From Atopobium sp. oral taxon 810 str. F0209 (GTDB taxonomy: Bacteria > Actinomycetota > Coriobacteriia > Coriobacteriales > Atopobiaceae), in contig NZ_KE952949.1 in NCBI RefSeq assembly GCF_000466405.1, positions 181,773 to 245,772 on the forward strand: 64,000 nt of DNA, written 5' to 3'. Below the pieces are notes generated by a model, which was given only the letters and a program-made list of their open reading frames with translations, made no database searches and was not told the origin of the DNA. The translations under genes were made by a program, and so were the position numbers. Each line of letters starts with the position of its first letter. Position 1 is the first letter of the stretch. This document shows positions 35,918 through 44,108 of the stretch, piece by piece.

Positions 35918-37206
35918 TGGCATATTTGATTCGTGGCGCCCGCGTTGTCGACCCACAGCTTGCCCTTGACGATGTGCGCGATGTGCTGATTGAGGGCAAT
36001 AAAATCAAGGCAGTTGGCAACAATCTTGAGGTCGCAAATGCTGAGGTGGTAGAAGCTGCAGGCAAGGTGCTCATTCCTGGTATGGTGGATATGCACGTAC
36101 ATTTCCGCGATCCAGGTTTTGAGTACAAAGAAACCATTGAGACAGGATCTCGTGCGGCTGCGCATGGTGGCTTTACCGATGTGGCCACCATGCCCAATAC
36201 GAGCCCCGTTACTGACTCGGGAGCTGAGATTCGCTATCAGATTGACCGCGGTGAAGCAGCAGGTCATGTGCACATTCGTCCTATCGGCGCACTTACCAAA
36301 GATCAAAAGGGTGAGGCATTGGCCGAGATTGGCGACATGGTGCTCGAAGGTGCGTGTGCCTTCTCCGATGATGGGCATGGTGTGCAATCTGCTGGCATGA
36401 TGAAGACTTGTATGGGCTATGTTTCTCAGTTTAACCGAGTAGCTATTGCTCACTGTGAGGATGAGAGCCTTTCAAAGAATGGTGTTATCAATGCTGGTCG
36501 TGCGGCAACCCGTCTGGGAATGTTTGGCTGGCCGGCATTGGCTGAAGAGCATGAAATTTGGCGCGATATTCAGTTAACCCGTTCTACCAACTGTGCCCTA
36601 CATATCGCTCATATTTCAACGGCTCGTGGCCTTGAAATGGTCAAAGCAGCAAAAGCTGAAGGGCTGCCCGTAACCTGTGAGGTTACACCTCACCATCTCT
36701 TCCTTTGTGATGATGACATTACTACCGCCTACAACACTAACCTCAAGATGAATCCTCCCTTGCGCTCTGCCAAGGATGCTGAGGCCCTGCGCCAAGGCAT
36801 TGTCGATGGTTCCATTGACTGTGTAGTGACCGATCATGCTCCTCATGCCGCCCACGAGAAGGACTGTGAGTGGGAGATTGCTTTCTTTGGCATTATTGGC
36901 CTTGAAACCTCTCTTCCTCTGATGCTCACCCATATGGTTGAACCTGGCATTATGAGTTGGAGTCGTCTCGTAGAAGTGATGGCTGTGTCCCCGCGTGAGA
37001 TTTTGCGTCTCCCTGCTGTCAAGATTGAGGAAGGTTCGGTTGCTGATCTGACGCTTATTGATCCTGAAGCTCAACTTGAGGTAACTGAGGACTACTTTGA
37101 GTCTAAATCTAAAAACTCTGCTTTCTTAGGTAATAAGCTCAAAGGAGCTGCTTGTGATGTGTTCTGTGGCGGTAAACGTACACTCGCAAACGGTGTTGTG
37201 GCCTAA
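35917..37206 (+). CDS. pyrC: Dihydroorotase
   Basis: A 429-residue zinc amidohydrolase cyclising carbamoyl aspartate to dihydroorotate. Metal motif DMHVHFRDPGFEYKE, later His residues in HCEDESL and HIAHIST, and the catalytic Asp in VVTDHAPHAAHEK identify type I PyrC, which commonly associates with PyrB. The start overlaps pyrB (TAATG). Confidence 0.95.
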   Translation: MAYLIRGARVVDPQLALDDVRDVLIEGNKIKAVGNNLEVANAEVVEAAGKVLIPGMVDMHVHFRDPGFEYKETIETGSRAAAHGGFTDVATMPNTSPVTDSGAEIRYQIDRGEAAGHVHIRPIGALTKDQKGEALAEIGDMVLEGACAFSDDGHGVQSAGMMKTCMGYVSQFNRVAIAHCEDESLSKNGVINAGRAATRLGMFGWPALAEEHEIWRDIQLTRSTNCALHIAHISTARGLEMVKAAKAEGLPVTCEVTPHHLFLCDDDITTAYNTNLKMNPPLRSAKDAEALRQGIVDGSIDCVVTDHAPHAAHEKDCEWEIAFFGIIGLETSLPLMLTHMVEPGIMSWSRLVEVMAVSPREILRLPAVKIEEGSVADLTLIDPEAQLEVTEDYFESKSKNSAFLGNKLKGAACDVFCGGKRTLANGVVA

Positions 37207-37231
37207 AGTTCACAGAAGAAATAGGGTGAAA

Positions 37232-38014
37232 ATGAGGACAGAGGGTATCAAGCAATATGACTTTAGCGTGGTGTCCAACGCTAAAGTTGCAAAAGACGTG
37301 TATCGCATGCAAATTTTGGCACCTGAACTTGCCAAAAAGCTTATGCCAGGTCAGTTCATCAACCTTGCCGCACCTGGCGATCCGTCTCATATTGTGCGCC
37401 TACCTCTGTCCTTTGCTTCAACTGACTCGCAAGAGGGTACAGTTGAGCTCATCTATGCAGTAGTAGGTGAAGGCACACATCGGCTTTCTCACATGAGGGT
37501 TGGTGCGAGTTCTACTTTGATTGGTCCATGCGGCAAGGGGTGGAATCTAAGCAATAATCGTCCTGCTTTGCTAGTAGCTGGTGGTGTTGGTGCACCTCCT
37601 ATTGTTGCTGCGGCGCGTGGATTAAAAGAACAGGGCGTGGAGCTTTGCGTTGTTCTTGGTGCGCGCTCAGGAGAGCGTCTTTGGGGCGAGTCGGTGCTTA
37701 AAGATATGGGTGCCACAGTCATGGTAACTACAGATGATGGAAGTTACGGTAGGCAAGGCTTTACAACCGAGGTTGTAGCAGAGCTCTTACCAGGGGATTT
37801 CGGACAGATTCTTACCTGTGGTCCAAACCTTATGATGGCTGGTGTGGCCGCACTTGCTGAAAAGGCAAAAATAAACTGCCAAGCTTCCTTAGAGCGGATG
37901 ATGACTTGCGGTTTTGGAGCCTGTCATACCTGTAATGTTGCCATGAGAGCAGGTGGCTATAAATTCTGCTGTACAGATGGCCCTGTCTTTGATGCCAAGG
38001 AGGTGGCATGGTGA
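37232..38014 (+). CDS. pyrK: Dihydroorotate dehydrogenase electron-transfer subunit
   Basis: A 260-residue FAD and 2Fe-2S protein that passes electrons from PyrD to NAD+. The ferredoxin-reductase-like FAD domain (RLPLSFAS) and NAD domain (GGVGAPPIVAAARGL) are followed by the cluster Cys residues in CGFGACHTCNVAM and FCCTDGPVF. The ATG at 37232 follows AGGGTG; longer in-frame versions run back into pyrC. It overlaps pyrD by 7 bases. Confidence 0.94.
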   Translation: MRTEGIKQYDFSVVSNAKVAKDVYRMQILAPELAKKLMPGQFINLAAPGDPSHIVRLPLSFASTDSQEGTVELIYAVVGEGTHRLSHMRVGASSTLIGPCGKGWNLSNNRPALLVAGGVGAPPIVAAARGLKEQGVELCVVLGARSGERLWGESVLKDMGATVMVTTDDGSYGRQGFTTEVVAELLPGDFGQILTCGPNLMMAGVAALAEKAKINCQASLERMMTCGFGACHTCNVAMRAGGYKFCCTDGPVFDAKEVAW

Positions 38015-38934
38015 GCACCCCTTTGATGGCGGTAAACCTTGGTGGTATTCATATGCAAAATCCCGTGAATACCGCTTCGGGTACCTATGGGTTTGGACAT
38101 GAATTTGAGAGCTTTTACGACGTTGCTCGCCTTGGCGCAATTACTTGTAAGGGCTGTGCAGCAAAGCCTTGGGATGGCAATCCCGCACCTCGTATGTGCG
38201 AGGTCAGCTCAGGCATTATGAATACGGTAGGACTACAAAATGTAGGTATTCGCGTTATGGTGGAGTCTGAAGGTGACTATCTTCAGGGATTAAGTCAGCG
38301 TGGCTGTGCCGTAATTTTGCAGGTCGCAGGCCATTCCATTGATGAATATATTGCGGCAGTAGAGCTTTATGAGGAGCTGGCGCCTTGGGCTGCAGGACTT
38401 GAGCTTAATATTTCTTGTCCTAATATCGCTGCTGGTGGTGCTGCAATGGGAGCTACCCCTGAGACTGCAGCAAAGCTTATGCAAGCAGTGCGTCCTCGTA
38501 CCAAGCAACCTCTTATTGTCAAAATGGCACCAAGTCGTGTGTCAGAAATTGCGCGTGCTCTTGAGGATGCGGGTGCAGATGCCCTGAGCCTTATTAATAC
38601 GATCCCCGCCATGTCTATTGAGGTGCATACACGTCGTTCTCGTCTCTCTCGACCTACTGCAGGCTTGAGTGGTCCTGCTATTCATGCTATTGCAGTGCGT
38701 ATGGTCTGGGAAGCTCACAAGGCATCAAGTCTTCCTCTCTGTGGCATTGGCGGCATTACCAATGGCACAGATGCTGCGGAGTTTATCTTGGCGGGAGCTA
38801 CGGCAATTTCGGTTGGTACGGCAAATCTGACTGATCCCATGACGGCGGTTCGCGTAGTAGATGAGCTATATGACTGGGCAAAAAATCAGGGTGTTTCGGA
38901 TATTAATGAATTGATAGGAGCTTTTGAATGCTAA
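38008..38934 (+). CDS. pyrD: Dihydroorotate dehydrogenase B, catalytic subunit
   Basis: A 308-residue FMN TIM-barrel enzyme of class 1B oxidising dihydroorotate to orotate. NTASGTYGFGHE, the catalytic Cys in LNISCPNI, and GIGGITNGTDAAEF (FMN phosphate site) are present. Partner of the preceding PyrK, giving NAD-linked electron transfer. The stop overlaps pyrF. Confidence 0.95.
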   Translation: MVSTPLMAVNLGGIHMQNPVNTASGTYGFGHEFESFYDVARLGAITCKGCAAKPWDGNPAPRMCEVSSGIMNTVGLQNVGIRVMVESEGDYLQGLSQRGCAVILQVAGHSIDEYIAAVELYEELAPWAAGLELNISCPNIAAGGAAMGATPETAAKLMQAVRPRTKQPLIVKMAPSRVSEIARALEDAGADALSLINTIPAMSIEVHTRRSRLSRPTAGLSGPAIHAIAVRMVWEAHKASSLPLCGIGGITNGTDAAEFILAGATAISVGTANLTDPMTAVRVVDELYDWAKNQGVSDINELIGAFEC

Positions 38935-39662
38935 GCCTTCCTTTGTCAGTTGAACAAGCTCGTGATGCAGTGATCATGGCGCTTGACTGCAGTCATGAAG
39001 AAGCACTTGAATTGGCTGCGCAGCTCGAAGGTCGTGCTCGCTGGGTCAAAGTGGGTATGACTCTCTACTATGCTTGCGGACCAGCTATTGTCCAGGAGAT
39101 GCATGAGCGTGGGCTCAAAGTCTTTCTTGATCTCAAACTGCATGATATTCCCTTCCAAATCAGAGGAGCAGCCCGTGCTGCGTCGTTGGTAGGGGCAGAT
39201 ATACTTTCTATCCATGGCCTTGGCGGTGCTGAGATGGTAGGCGAAGCACGCTTGGGCACTGAAGAGGCAGCCGAGATACGCGGTGAGCGCACTAAACTTG
39301 TGGCAATTTCAGTACTAACCAGCATGAATCAAGAAGCTTTGGCATCTATTGGTGTGCAGTCTACGGTCAAAGAGGAAGTTTCTCGTCTTGCAACTTTAGC
39401 TGTAGGAGCAGGTTCTGATGGCATCGTCTGTTCTCCTCAGGAGGCAGCCGAAATGCGTGAACTATTGGGTCCTGATGCTCTCATTGTGACACCTGGCGTA
39501 CGTCCTGTAGGCGCTACCATGGGAGATCAAAAGCGTGTCGCTACTCCTGCTGCTGCGATTGCGGCAGGTGCCTCAAAGCTGGTTGTCGGAAGACCTATTA
39601 CCAAGGCAGAAGATCCCGTTGCTGCCTTTGATGCCATTGTTGCTGAATTGACCGCTAACTAA
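38928..39662 (+). CDS. pyrF: Orotidine 5'-phosphate decarboxylase
   Basis: A 244-residue TIM-barrel enzyme converting OMP to UMP. The catalytic Lys/Asp motif is DLKLHDIPFQIRGAA and the phosphate motif VTPGVRP; VVGRPITKAEDP closes the barrel. The ATG lies inside pyrD (7-base overlap). Confidence 0.95.
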   Translation: MLSLPLSVEQARDAVIMALDCSHEEALELAAQLEGRARWVKVGMTLYYACGPAIVQEMHERGLKVFLDLKLHDIPFQIRGAARAASLVGADILSIHGLGGAEMVGEARLGTEEAAEIRGERTKLVAISVLTSMNQEALASIGVQSTVKEEVSRLATLAVGAGSDGIVCSPQEAAEMRELLGPDALIVTPGVRPVGATMGDQKRVATPAAAIAAGASKLVVGRPITKAEDPVAAFDAIVAELTAN

Positions 39663-39692
39663 TCGTTGTTATAGAGTCGTTTTTGTCAAAAG

Positions 39693-39705
39693 AGGAGAAA
39701 CTCCT
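39693..39705 (+). promoter_or_regulatory. Ribosome site of pyrE in a small hairpin
   Basis: AGGAG (39693-39697), a 3-base AAA loop and CTCCT (39701-39705) form a perfect 5-bp stem ending at the ATG at 39706. The Shine-Dalgarno is therefore paired in the folded mRNA. A role in tuning pyrE translation is inference. Confidence 0.45.
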
Positions 39706-40359
39706 ATGAATTCCCTTATTCATGCTGCATCTGCCACTGAGATTGCTCATGCTCTGCTTTCTATTCGTGCAGTTTTTTTGAAGCCTGATGATCCTTTCAC
39801 GTGGGCCAGTGGTATCAAGAGTCCAATTTACTGTGATAATCGTCTGACTCTTTCATATCCGGAAGTACGTACGCTCATTGATGAATCTATCGCTGCTCGT
39901 ATTGCCGAGCTTTATCCCGAAGCAGAAATGCTCATGGGAACTTCTACTGCAGGAATTGCCCATGCCGCTATTGCTGCTGATCGTTTGGGTAAGCCTATGG
40001 GTTATGTTCGCGGCTCTGCAAAAGATCATGGCCGCAAAAATCAAATTGAAGGTCACTTGGAGCCTGGTGAGAAGGTTGTTATAGTTGAGGATCTTATCTC
40101 AACGGGAGGTTCTGTACTCGATTGTGTTTTGCCCCTGCGCGAAGCTGGTGCTGAAGTGTTAGGTGTGGTGTCGATATTTACGTACGGCATGCAAAAAGGC
40201 CTGGATCGCCTATCGGCAGAACATGTTTGCAATACTAGTTTGTGTGATCTTGATACGCTTGCAAAGGTGGCGGTCGAAGAGGGATATATCAAGGCAGCGG
40301 ATGAGGCTCGTTTGCTGGCTTTTCGAGATAACCCTGCTGATGAGTCTTGGCGTGCTTAG
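39706..40359 (+). CDS. pyrE: Orotate phosphoribosyltransferase
   Basis: A 217-residue enzyme joining orotate and PRPP to OMP. The PRPP motif is VIVEDLISTGGSVLD and the N-terminal FTWASGIKSPIYCDNR is typical. Last gene of the pyr operon and the only one separated by a gap (43 bases). Carbamoyl-phosphate synthase genes are not in this window. Confidence 0.95.
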   Translation: MNSLIHAASATEIAHALLSIRAVFLKPDDPFTWASGIKSPIYCDNRLTLSYPEVRTLIDESIAARIAELYPEAEMLMGTSTAGIAHAAIAADRLGKPMGYVRGSAKDHGRKNQIEGHLEPGEKVVIVEDLISTGGSVLDCVLPLREAGAEVLGVVSIFTYGMQKGLDRLSAEHVCNTSLCDLDTLAKVAVEEGYIKAADEARLLAFRDNPADESWRA

Positions 40360-40505
40360 TTTTTGAAGACTGGTCTTGTCCTTCTTTTATGCTAAAAAAA
40401 GCGTGTATAAACGTACGTAATGTGACGAAGAGGGCTAAAAAACCGCGTTTTTGCAGCTCATACTTGCATTTAGACAAATTTGTGGCACACTAAATGTCCG
40501 TGCAA

Positions 40506-40547
40506 GTCAGCTGCGTCCATGAGATGTGCGACTGGCGCCCTTTTTTT
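40506..40547 (+). terminator. Terminator-like hairpin upstream of mihF
   Basis: GTCAG (40506-40510) pairs with CTGGC (40532-40536) as an outer stem, with an imperfect inner GCGTCCAT/ATGTGC stem closed by GAG, then GCCC and TTTTTTT (40541-40547). It lies 38 bases before the mihF start, so it is either the end of upstream transcription or a leader attenuator. The gap 40360-40585 holds nothing else that I can name. Confidence 0.5.
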
Positions 40548-40585
40548 GAATTGCATTTAGGTACTTTGGATGTTTGGAGGACTTC

Positions 40586-40894
40586 ATGGCACTACCTCAG
40601 CTGAGCGATGAGCAGCGTAAGGCAGCACTCGAGAAAGCGGCTGCAGCCCGTCATGCTCGTGCAGAGCTTCGCGATAAGATTAAGAACGGTCAAGTTTCTT
40701 TGCAGGAGGTTCTCGATTCTGATGACCCCATTGCTGCACGTATGAAGGTCTCTGCTCTTATCGAGTCTCTGCCTGGTTATGGCAAGGCAAAGGCTACCAA
40801 GATTATGGATGAGCTGGGCATTTCTGCCACTCGCCGTGTCAAGGGCTTGGGCGCTCGTCAGCGCGAGCAGCTGCTTGAGGTGCTTTCCAAGTAG
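40586..40894 (+). CDS. mihF: Integration host factor, actinobacterial type
   Basis: A 102-residue nucleoid-associated DNA-bending protein specific to actinobacteria and unrelated to HU/IHF. A helical N-terminus (EKAAAARHARAELRDKIKNG) is followed by a helix-two-turn-helix with SLPGYGKAKATKIMDELGI. The ATG at 40586 has TTGGAGG 5 bases upstream. It overlaps gmk by one base; mihF-gmk-rpoZ is a conserved actinobacterial order. Confidence 0.95.
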   Translation: MALPQLSDEQRKAALEKAAAARHARAELRDKIKNGQVSLQEVLDSDDPIAARMKVSALIESLPGYGKAKATKIMDELGISATRRVKGLGARQREQLLEVLSK

Positions 40895-41484
40895 TGGAAG
40901 TCACACCTCGTCTCTTTGTAATTTCAGGTCCTGCTGGTGTAGGTAAGGGTACTTTAGTTGCGCGTGTTCGCGAAATACGCCCTGACCTAGAGCTGACAGT
41001 ATCTGCTACAACGAGGCAGCCTCGGCCAGGGGAAATTCCAGGAGTTTCGTATCACTTCCTCAGCGATGATGAGTTTTCTCATTGCGTTGAGGAAGGTTTG
41101 TTCCTTGAGTGGGCACAAGTTCATGCTCATCGTTATGGCACGCTTATGAGTGAAGCTACCGAGCGCATGAATAGAGGTGCTTCAGTCATCCTTGAGATTG
41201 ACTGTCAAGGCGGGTTTAATGTCAAAAAAGTGCGGCCTGATGCTGTGCTTATCTTTATTGAGCCGCCTTCCTTTGAGGAACTCGAGCATAGACTTCGTGG
41301 TCGTGGTACTGAGGACGAAGCGCAAATCACTCTTCGCCTTGCGAATGCAAAAGCTGAAATAGAGGCTGGCAAAAAGTATGATGTGCGTATAGTCAACGAT
41401 GACGTTGAACGAGCTGTTCAAGAGCTACTTGATGTCTTTGCAAGGTATGAGAAAGACGGAGGTCTTACCAATGTCCGTGGTTAA
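40894..41484 (+). CDS. gmk: Guanylate kinase
   Basis: A 196-residue kinase phosphorylating GMP to GDP. The P-loop is SGPAGVGKGTL; TTRQPRPGE and GVSYHFLSD form the GMP site. The GTG start overlaps the mihF TAG stop by one base. The stop lies 14 bases inside rpoZ, so the two are probably translationally coupled. Confidence 0.95.
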   Translation: MEVTPRLFVISGPAGVGKGTLVARVREIRPDLELTVSATTRQPRPGEIPGVSYHFLSDDEFSHCVEEGLFLEWAQVHAHRYGTLMSEATERMNRGASVILEIDCQGGFNVKKVRPDAVLIFIEPPSFEELEHRLRGRGTEDEAQITLRLANAKAEIEAGKKYDVRIVNDDVERAVQELLDVFARYEKDGGLTNVRG

Positions 41485-41767
41485 GCCTGAGATTGATAAC
41501 CTGCTCGACAAATGTGAGCGCAATCCTTTTTTGCTCTGTGCTGTTGCTTCCAAGCGCGCTTGTGATATCAACAACATGGTGCGTGGTCAGCATCTTCGCG
41601 TGACTGCAATCCAGGATTACGATGACATCACTACTGTCGTTTCTGGTGAGGATCCGGTTTCTATTGCTATGGGCGAGATTGAGGATGGTACGCTTTCTTT
41701 TGTTAAGGAAAGCTTTGATGAGCGTCTCGCTGGAGCAAATAAAGAGGCTATGCATCAAAGCATCTAG
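41471..41767 (+). CDS. rpoZ: RNA polymerase omega subunit
   Basis: A 98-residue subunit that assists assembly of the beta-prime subunit. FLLCAVASKRACDINNMV corresponds to the conserved core segment, followed by the Asp-rich DYDDITTVV tail region. It starts 14 bases before the gmk stop with GGAGG upstream. Confidence 0.88.
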   Translation: MSVVKPEIDNLLDKCERNPFLLCAVASKRACDINNMVRGQHLRVTAIQDYDDITTVVSGEDPVSIAMGEIEDGTLSFVKESFDERLAGANKEAMHQSI

Positions 41768-41792
41768 TCTCTGCTCACAGATGTAAGCTGTG

Positions 41793-41826
41793 GACCCCGA
41801 CTGTCGTCTTGGCAGTTGGGGTCTGT
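41793..41826 (+). terminator. Stem-loop between rpoZ and thiI
   Basis: GACCCCGACTG (41793-41803) pairs with CAGTTGGGGTC (41813-41823), 11 bp with one G-U pair and a 9-base loop, followed by TGTATTTG. A moderate terminator or attenuator. Confidence 0.55.
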
Positions 41827-41864
41827 ATTTGTCAATTCGCAGTATGTGCGAAGGGAGTGTGGAC

Positions 41865-43142
41865 ATGTCTGAGCGAGTATGTCTGGTCCACTATCACGAG
41901 ATTGGTCTTAAGGGAAAGAATCGTTCTACTTTTGAGAACCAACTTGTTCGCAATATTAGTCATGCCGTCAAAACGCTCCCCGTGCGTGAGGTTAGACGTA
42001 TCGCAGGTCATCTCTTGGTCACACTTAAAGATGAATCTGCTGATCAAGAGATTGCGGCTGCACTGCGTCAAATTCCAGGGATTGCGCGTGTTTCTTTGGC
42101 ATGGTGTTGCTCTCTTGATGAGGATGAATATTGCGCGGCTGCCATACGAGCTTTGTCTGAAGTAGGGGAGTTTGAGACGTTCAAGGTGCACGCACATCGT
42201 TCTTCTACCAGCTATGAACGCCATTCTATTGAGATAAATCAGCTGGTAGGAAGCATTCTTTGCGCGCAATTCCCCGAGAAAAAAGTCAAGATGCATCATC
42301 CAGATGTACAAGTTAATGTCATCGTTAATCAAGCACGTGTCTTTGTGTATGCACTCTCCGAACGTGCAGTAGGTGGCTTGCCCGTGGGGACTGCGGGCAA
42401 AGTTGTTACTCTGCTCTCATCTGGTTTTGATTCTCCTGTGGCTACTTGGGCTGTTGGTCGCCGTGGTGCTATTTGTGTACCTGTGCACTTCTCGGGTCGT
42501 CCTATGACTGCCGATACCAGCGAGTGGCTGACGCAGGACGTATGCCGTGCTTTGGCTCCTTCTGGGGTTATTGGTCGTTTGTATGTTGTGCCTTTTGGTG
42601 AGAAACAGCGTGAGATTTCGTTGGCTGTTCCGCAGAAGCTGCGTATTATCATGTACCGTCGTGTTATGTTTGCCGTGGCAGAGCGTGTTGCACGTCTTGA
42701 GGGTGCAAAGGCGCTGGTAACTGGTGAATCCTTGGGTCAGGTTGCTTCCCAGACGCTCGAGAATATCTCTGTGGTCAATGAAATCGCATCCATTCCTGTA
42801 TTGCGTCCATTAATTGGCTCTGACAAGCAGGAAATTGTGGAGCGCGCGCACCAGATTAATACCTTTGATATTAGCTGCGAGACAGCTCCGGACTGCTGTA
42901 CGCTCTTTATGCCGCGCAAACCCGAAACTCATGCAAAGCTTGATGAGGTGCATGCCGCTTGGGATTCTTTTGACCACGATCAGATGATTGAAGATTTGAT
43001 TTCCAATATTGAGTACGTGGACTTTGATCAGTGTCCTAGTTATCATGCGCCTCGCTGCCTGCGCCACAAGCATGGAGAGCTTGCTCGTGCTTGGGCAGAT
43101 AAGGATGATGCGGAAGCAGTAGAACTAAGCATGGAGGCTTAA
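41865..43142 (+). CDS. thiI: tRNA 4-thiouridine synthetase ThiI
   Basis: A 425-residue enzyme adenylating U8 of tRNA before sulfur transfer; it may also supply sulfur for thiamine. Ferredoxin-like and THUMP domains occupy about 1-170. The PP-loop reads LLSSGFDSPVATW, so the first Gly of the usual SGGxDS is Ser. No C-terminal rhodanese domain is present, as in Bacillus. The ATG at 41865 has AAGGGAG 7 bases upstream. Confidence 0.9.
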   Translation: MSERVCLVHYHEIGLKGKNRSTFENQLVRNISHAVKTLPVREVRRIAGHLLVTLKDESADQEIAAALRQIPGIARVSLAWCCSLDEDEYCAAAIRALSEVGEFETFKVHAHRSSTSYERHSIEINQLVGSILCAQFPEKKVKMHHPDVQVNVIVNQARVFVYALSERAVGGLPVGTAGKVVTLLSSGFDSPVATWAVGRRGAICVPVHFSGRPMTADTSEWLTQDVCRALAPSGVIGRLYVVPFGEKQREISLAVPQKLRIIMYRRVMFAVAERVARLEGAKALVTGESLGQVASQTLENISVVNEIASIPVLRPLIGSDKQEIVERAHQINTFDISCETAPDCCTLFMPRKPETHAKLDEVHAAWDSFDHDQMIEDLISNIEYVDFDQCPSYHAPRCLRHKHGELARAWADKDDAEAVELSMEA

Positions 43143-43201
43143 CTTTCCCTTAGCTTGGTGCTATGTTTGGCACATGAATTCTACATAAGATGAATTTTGC
43201 G

Positions 43202-43234
43202 AACAGCCTTGTCAGAGGGACGAGGCTGTTTTTT
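43202..43234 (+). terminator. Intrinsic terminator of thiI
   Basis: AACAGCCTTGTC (43202-43213) pairs with GACGAGGCTGTT (43219-43230), 12 bp with one G-U pair, followed directly by a T run to 43234. Strong Rho-independent terminator. Confidence 0.9.
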
Positions 43235-43373
43235 CTTATATGCAAGCTACGAATAGTAAAATTTCAACAGCAGGTCTATGAGCTGCTGCTTTGCTGATAT
43301 ATGTGCGTTAGAGTGCAGCTGACAGTCAGTTTGAGACAAGGCTAATCGATAAAGTCGGTATCATTGCCGTGAC

Positions 43374-43402
43374 CCTCCTTCAGGCTTATAAGGTGAAGGA
43401 GG
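43374..43402 (+). promoter_or_regulatory. Hairpin enclosing the comEA ribosome site
   Basis: CCTCCTTCA (43374-43382) pairs perfectly with TGAAGGAGG (43394-43402) around an 11-base loop. The right arm is the comEA Shine-Dalgarno (GGAGG, 7 bases before the ATG at 43410). In the folded mRNA the site is closed, so translation of the competence operon would need unfolding by temperature, a factor or an alternative pairing. A CAGCAG/CTGCTG hairpin lies upstream (43268-43288). Confidence 0.65.
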
Positions 43403-43409
43403 AAGTTCA

Positions 43410-44108
43410 ATGGCTCAAAGACGTCATCATGCTAGTTTTACTATTTTTGGACGAAGCATCGACCGTAAATCAGCAGTTGTATTGTGTGTTTGCACTGGCC
43501 TTATTATCCTACTGAGTGTTGTATATAACGGCATACTCGCTGTGCCAACAGCAGTTCAGCTTGATAAGAAACTTGAAGCACCACAGCAGAACTCTCGTGA
43601 AAATCAGTCCAAAAAGAACTCATCACAAATCAAATCAGATACGTCTATCTCCCCAAAACGCTTCTTGGTAGATGTGAGTGGAGCGGTTGCAAAGCCTGGA
43701 GTTTACAAGTTGGGCACAGATGATGCACGTGTGACTGATGCCATTGAGGCTGCAGGAGGACTTTCTGATGATGCGGATAGAACTCGCATCAATCTGGCCC
43801 AGAAATTAAACGATGGAGAAAAGGTTTATGTACCTCGCATAGGAGAAGATCCGGGGATAGACAGCCAACTCACCTCAAAGCTGCCAGCAGAGTCTTCATT
43901 GGACACTTCACATCGTGGCTTGGTAAATATCAACACAGCTGATGAGACGACTCTGCAAACTCTTTCTGGAGTCGGTGAGGCAACGGCAAAAGCCATTATC
44001 AAGGAGCGAGAGACGAATGGTGCGTTTGAGAGTCCTGAGGATCTCATGCGTGTCTCGGGTATAGGTGAAAAGAAGTTCGCGAAGCTCAAGGATGATATCT
44101 GTGTTTGA
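43410..44108 (+). CDS. comEA: Competence DNA receptor ComEA
   Basis: A 232-residue membrane-anchored double-stranded DNA receptor for natural transformation. One membrane helix (about 22-42), a Ser/Lys/Gln linker, an SLBB domain (FLVDVSGAVAKPGVYKL) and a C-terminal helix-hairpin-helix pair (VNINTADETTLQTLSGVGEATAKAI, DLMRVSGIGEKKF). Couples to comEC by overlap. Confidence 0.93.
   Translation: MAQRRHHASFTIFGRSIDRKSAVVLCVCTGLIILLSVVYNGILAVPTAVQLDKKLEAPQQNSRENQSKKNSSQIKSDTSISPKRFLVDVSGAVAKPGVYKLGTDDARVTDAIEAAGGLSDDADRTRINLAQKLNDGEKVYVPRIGEDPGIDSQLTSKLPAESSLDTSHRGLVNINTADETTLQTLSGVGEATAKAIIKERETNGAFESPEDLMRVSGIGEKKFAKLKDDICV

Noticed and set aside
40360-40585. Riboswitch or small RNA before mihF
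   Set aside because: Only an imperfect hairpin with a T run is convincing; no known riboswitch core could be recognised.
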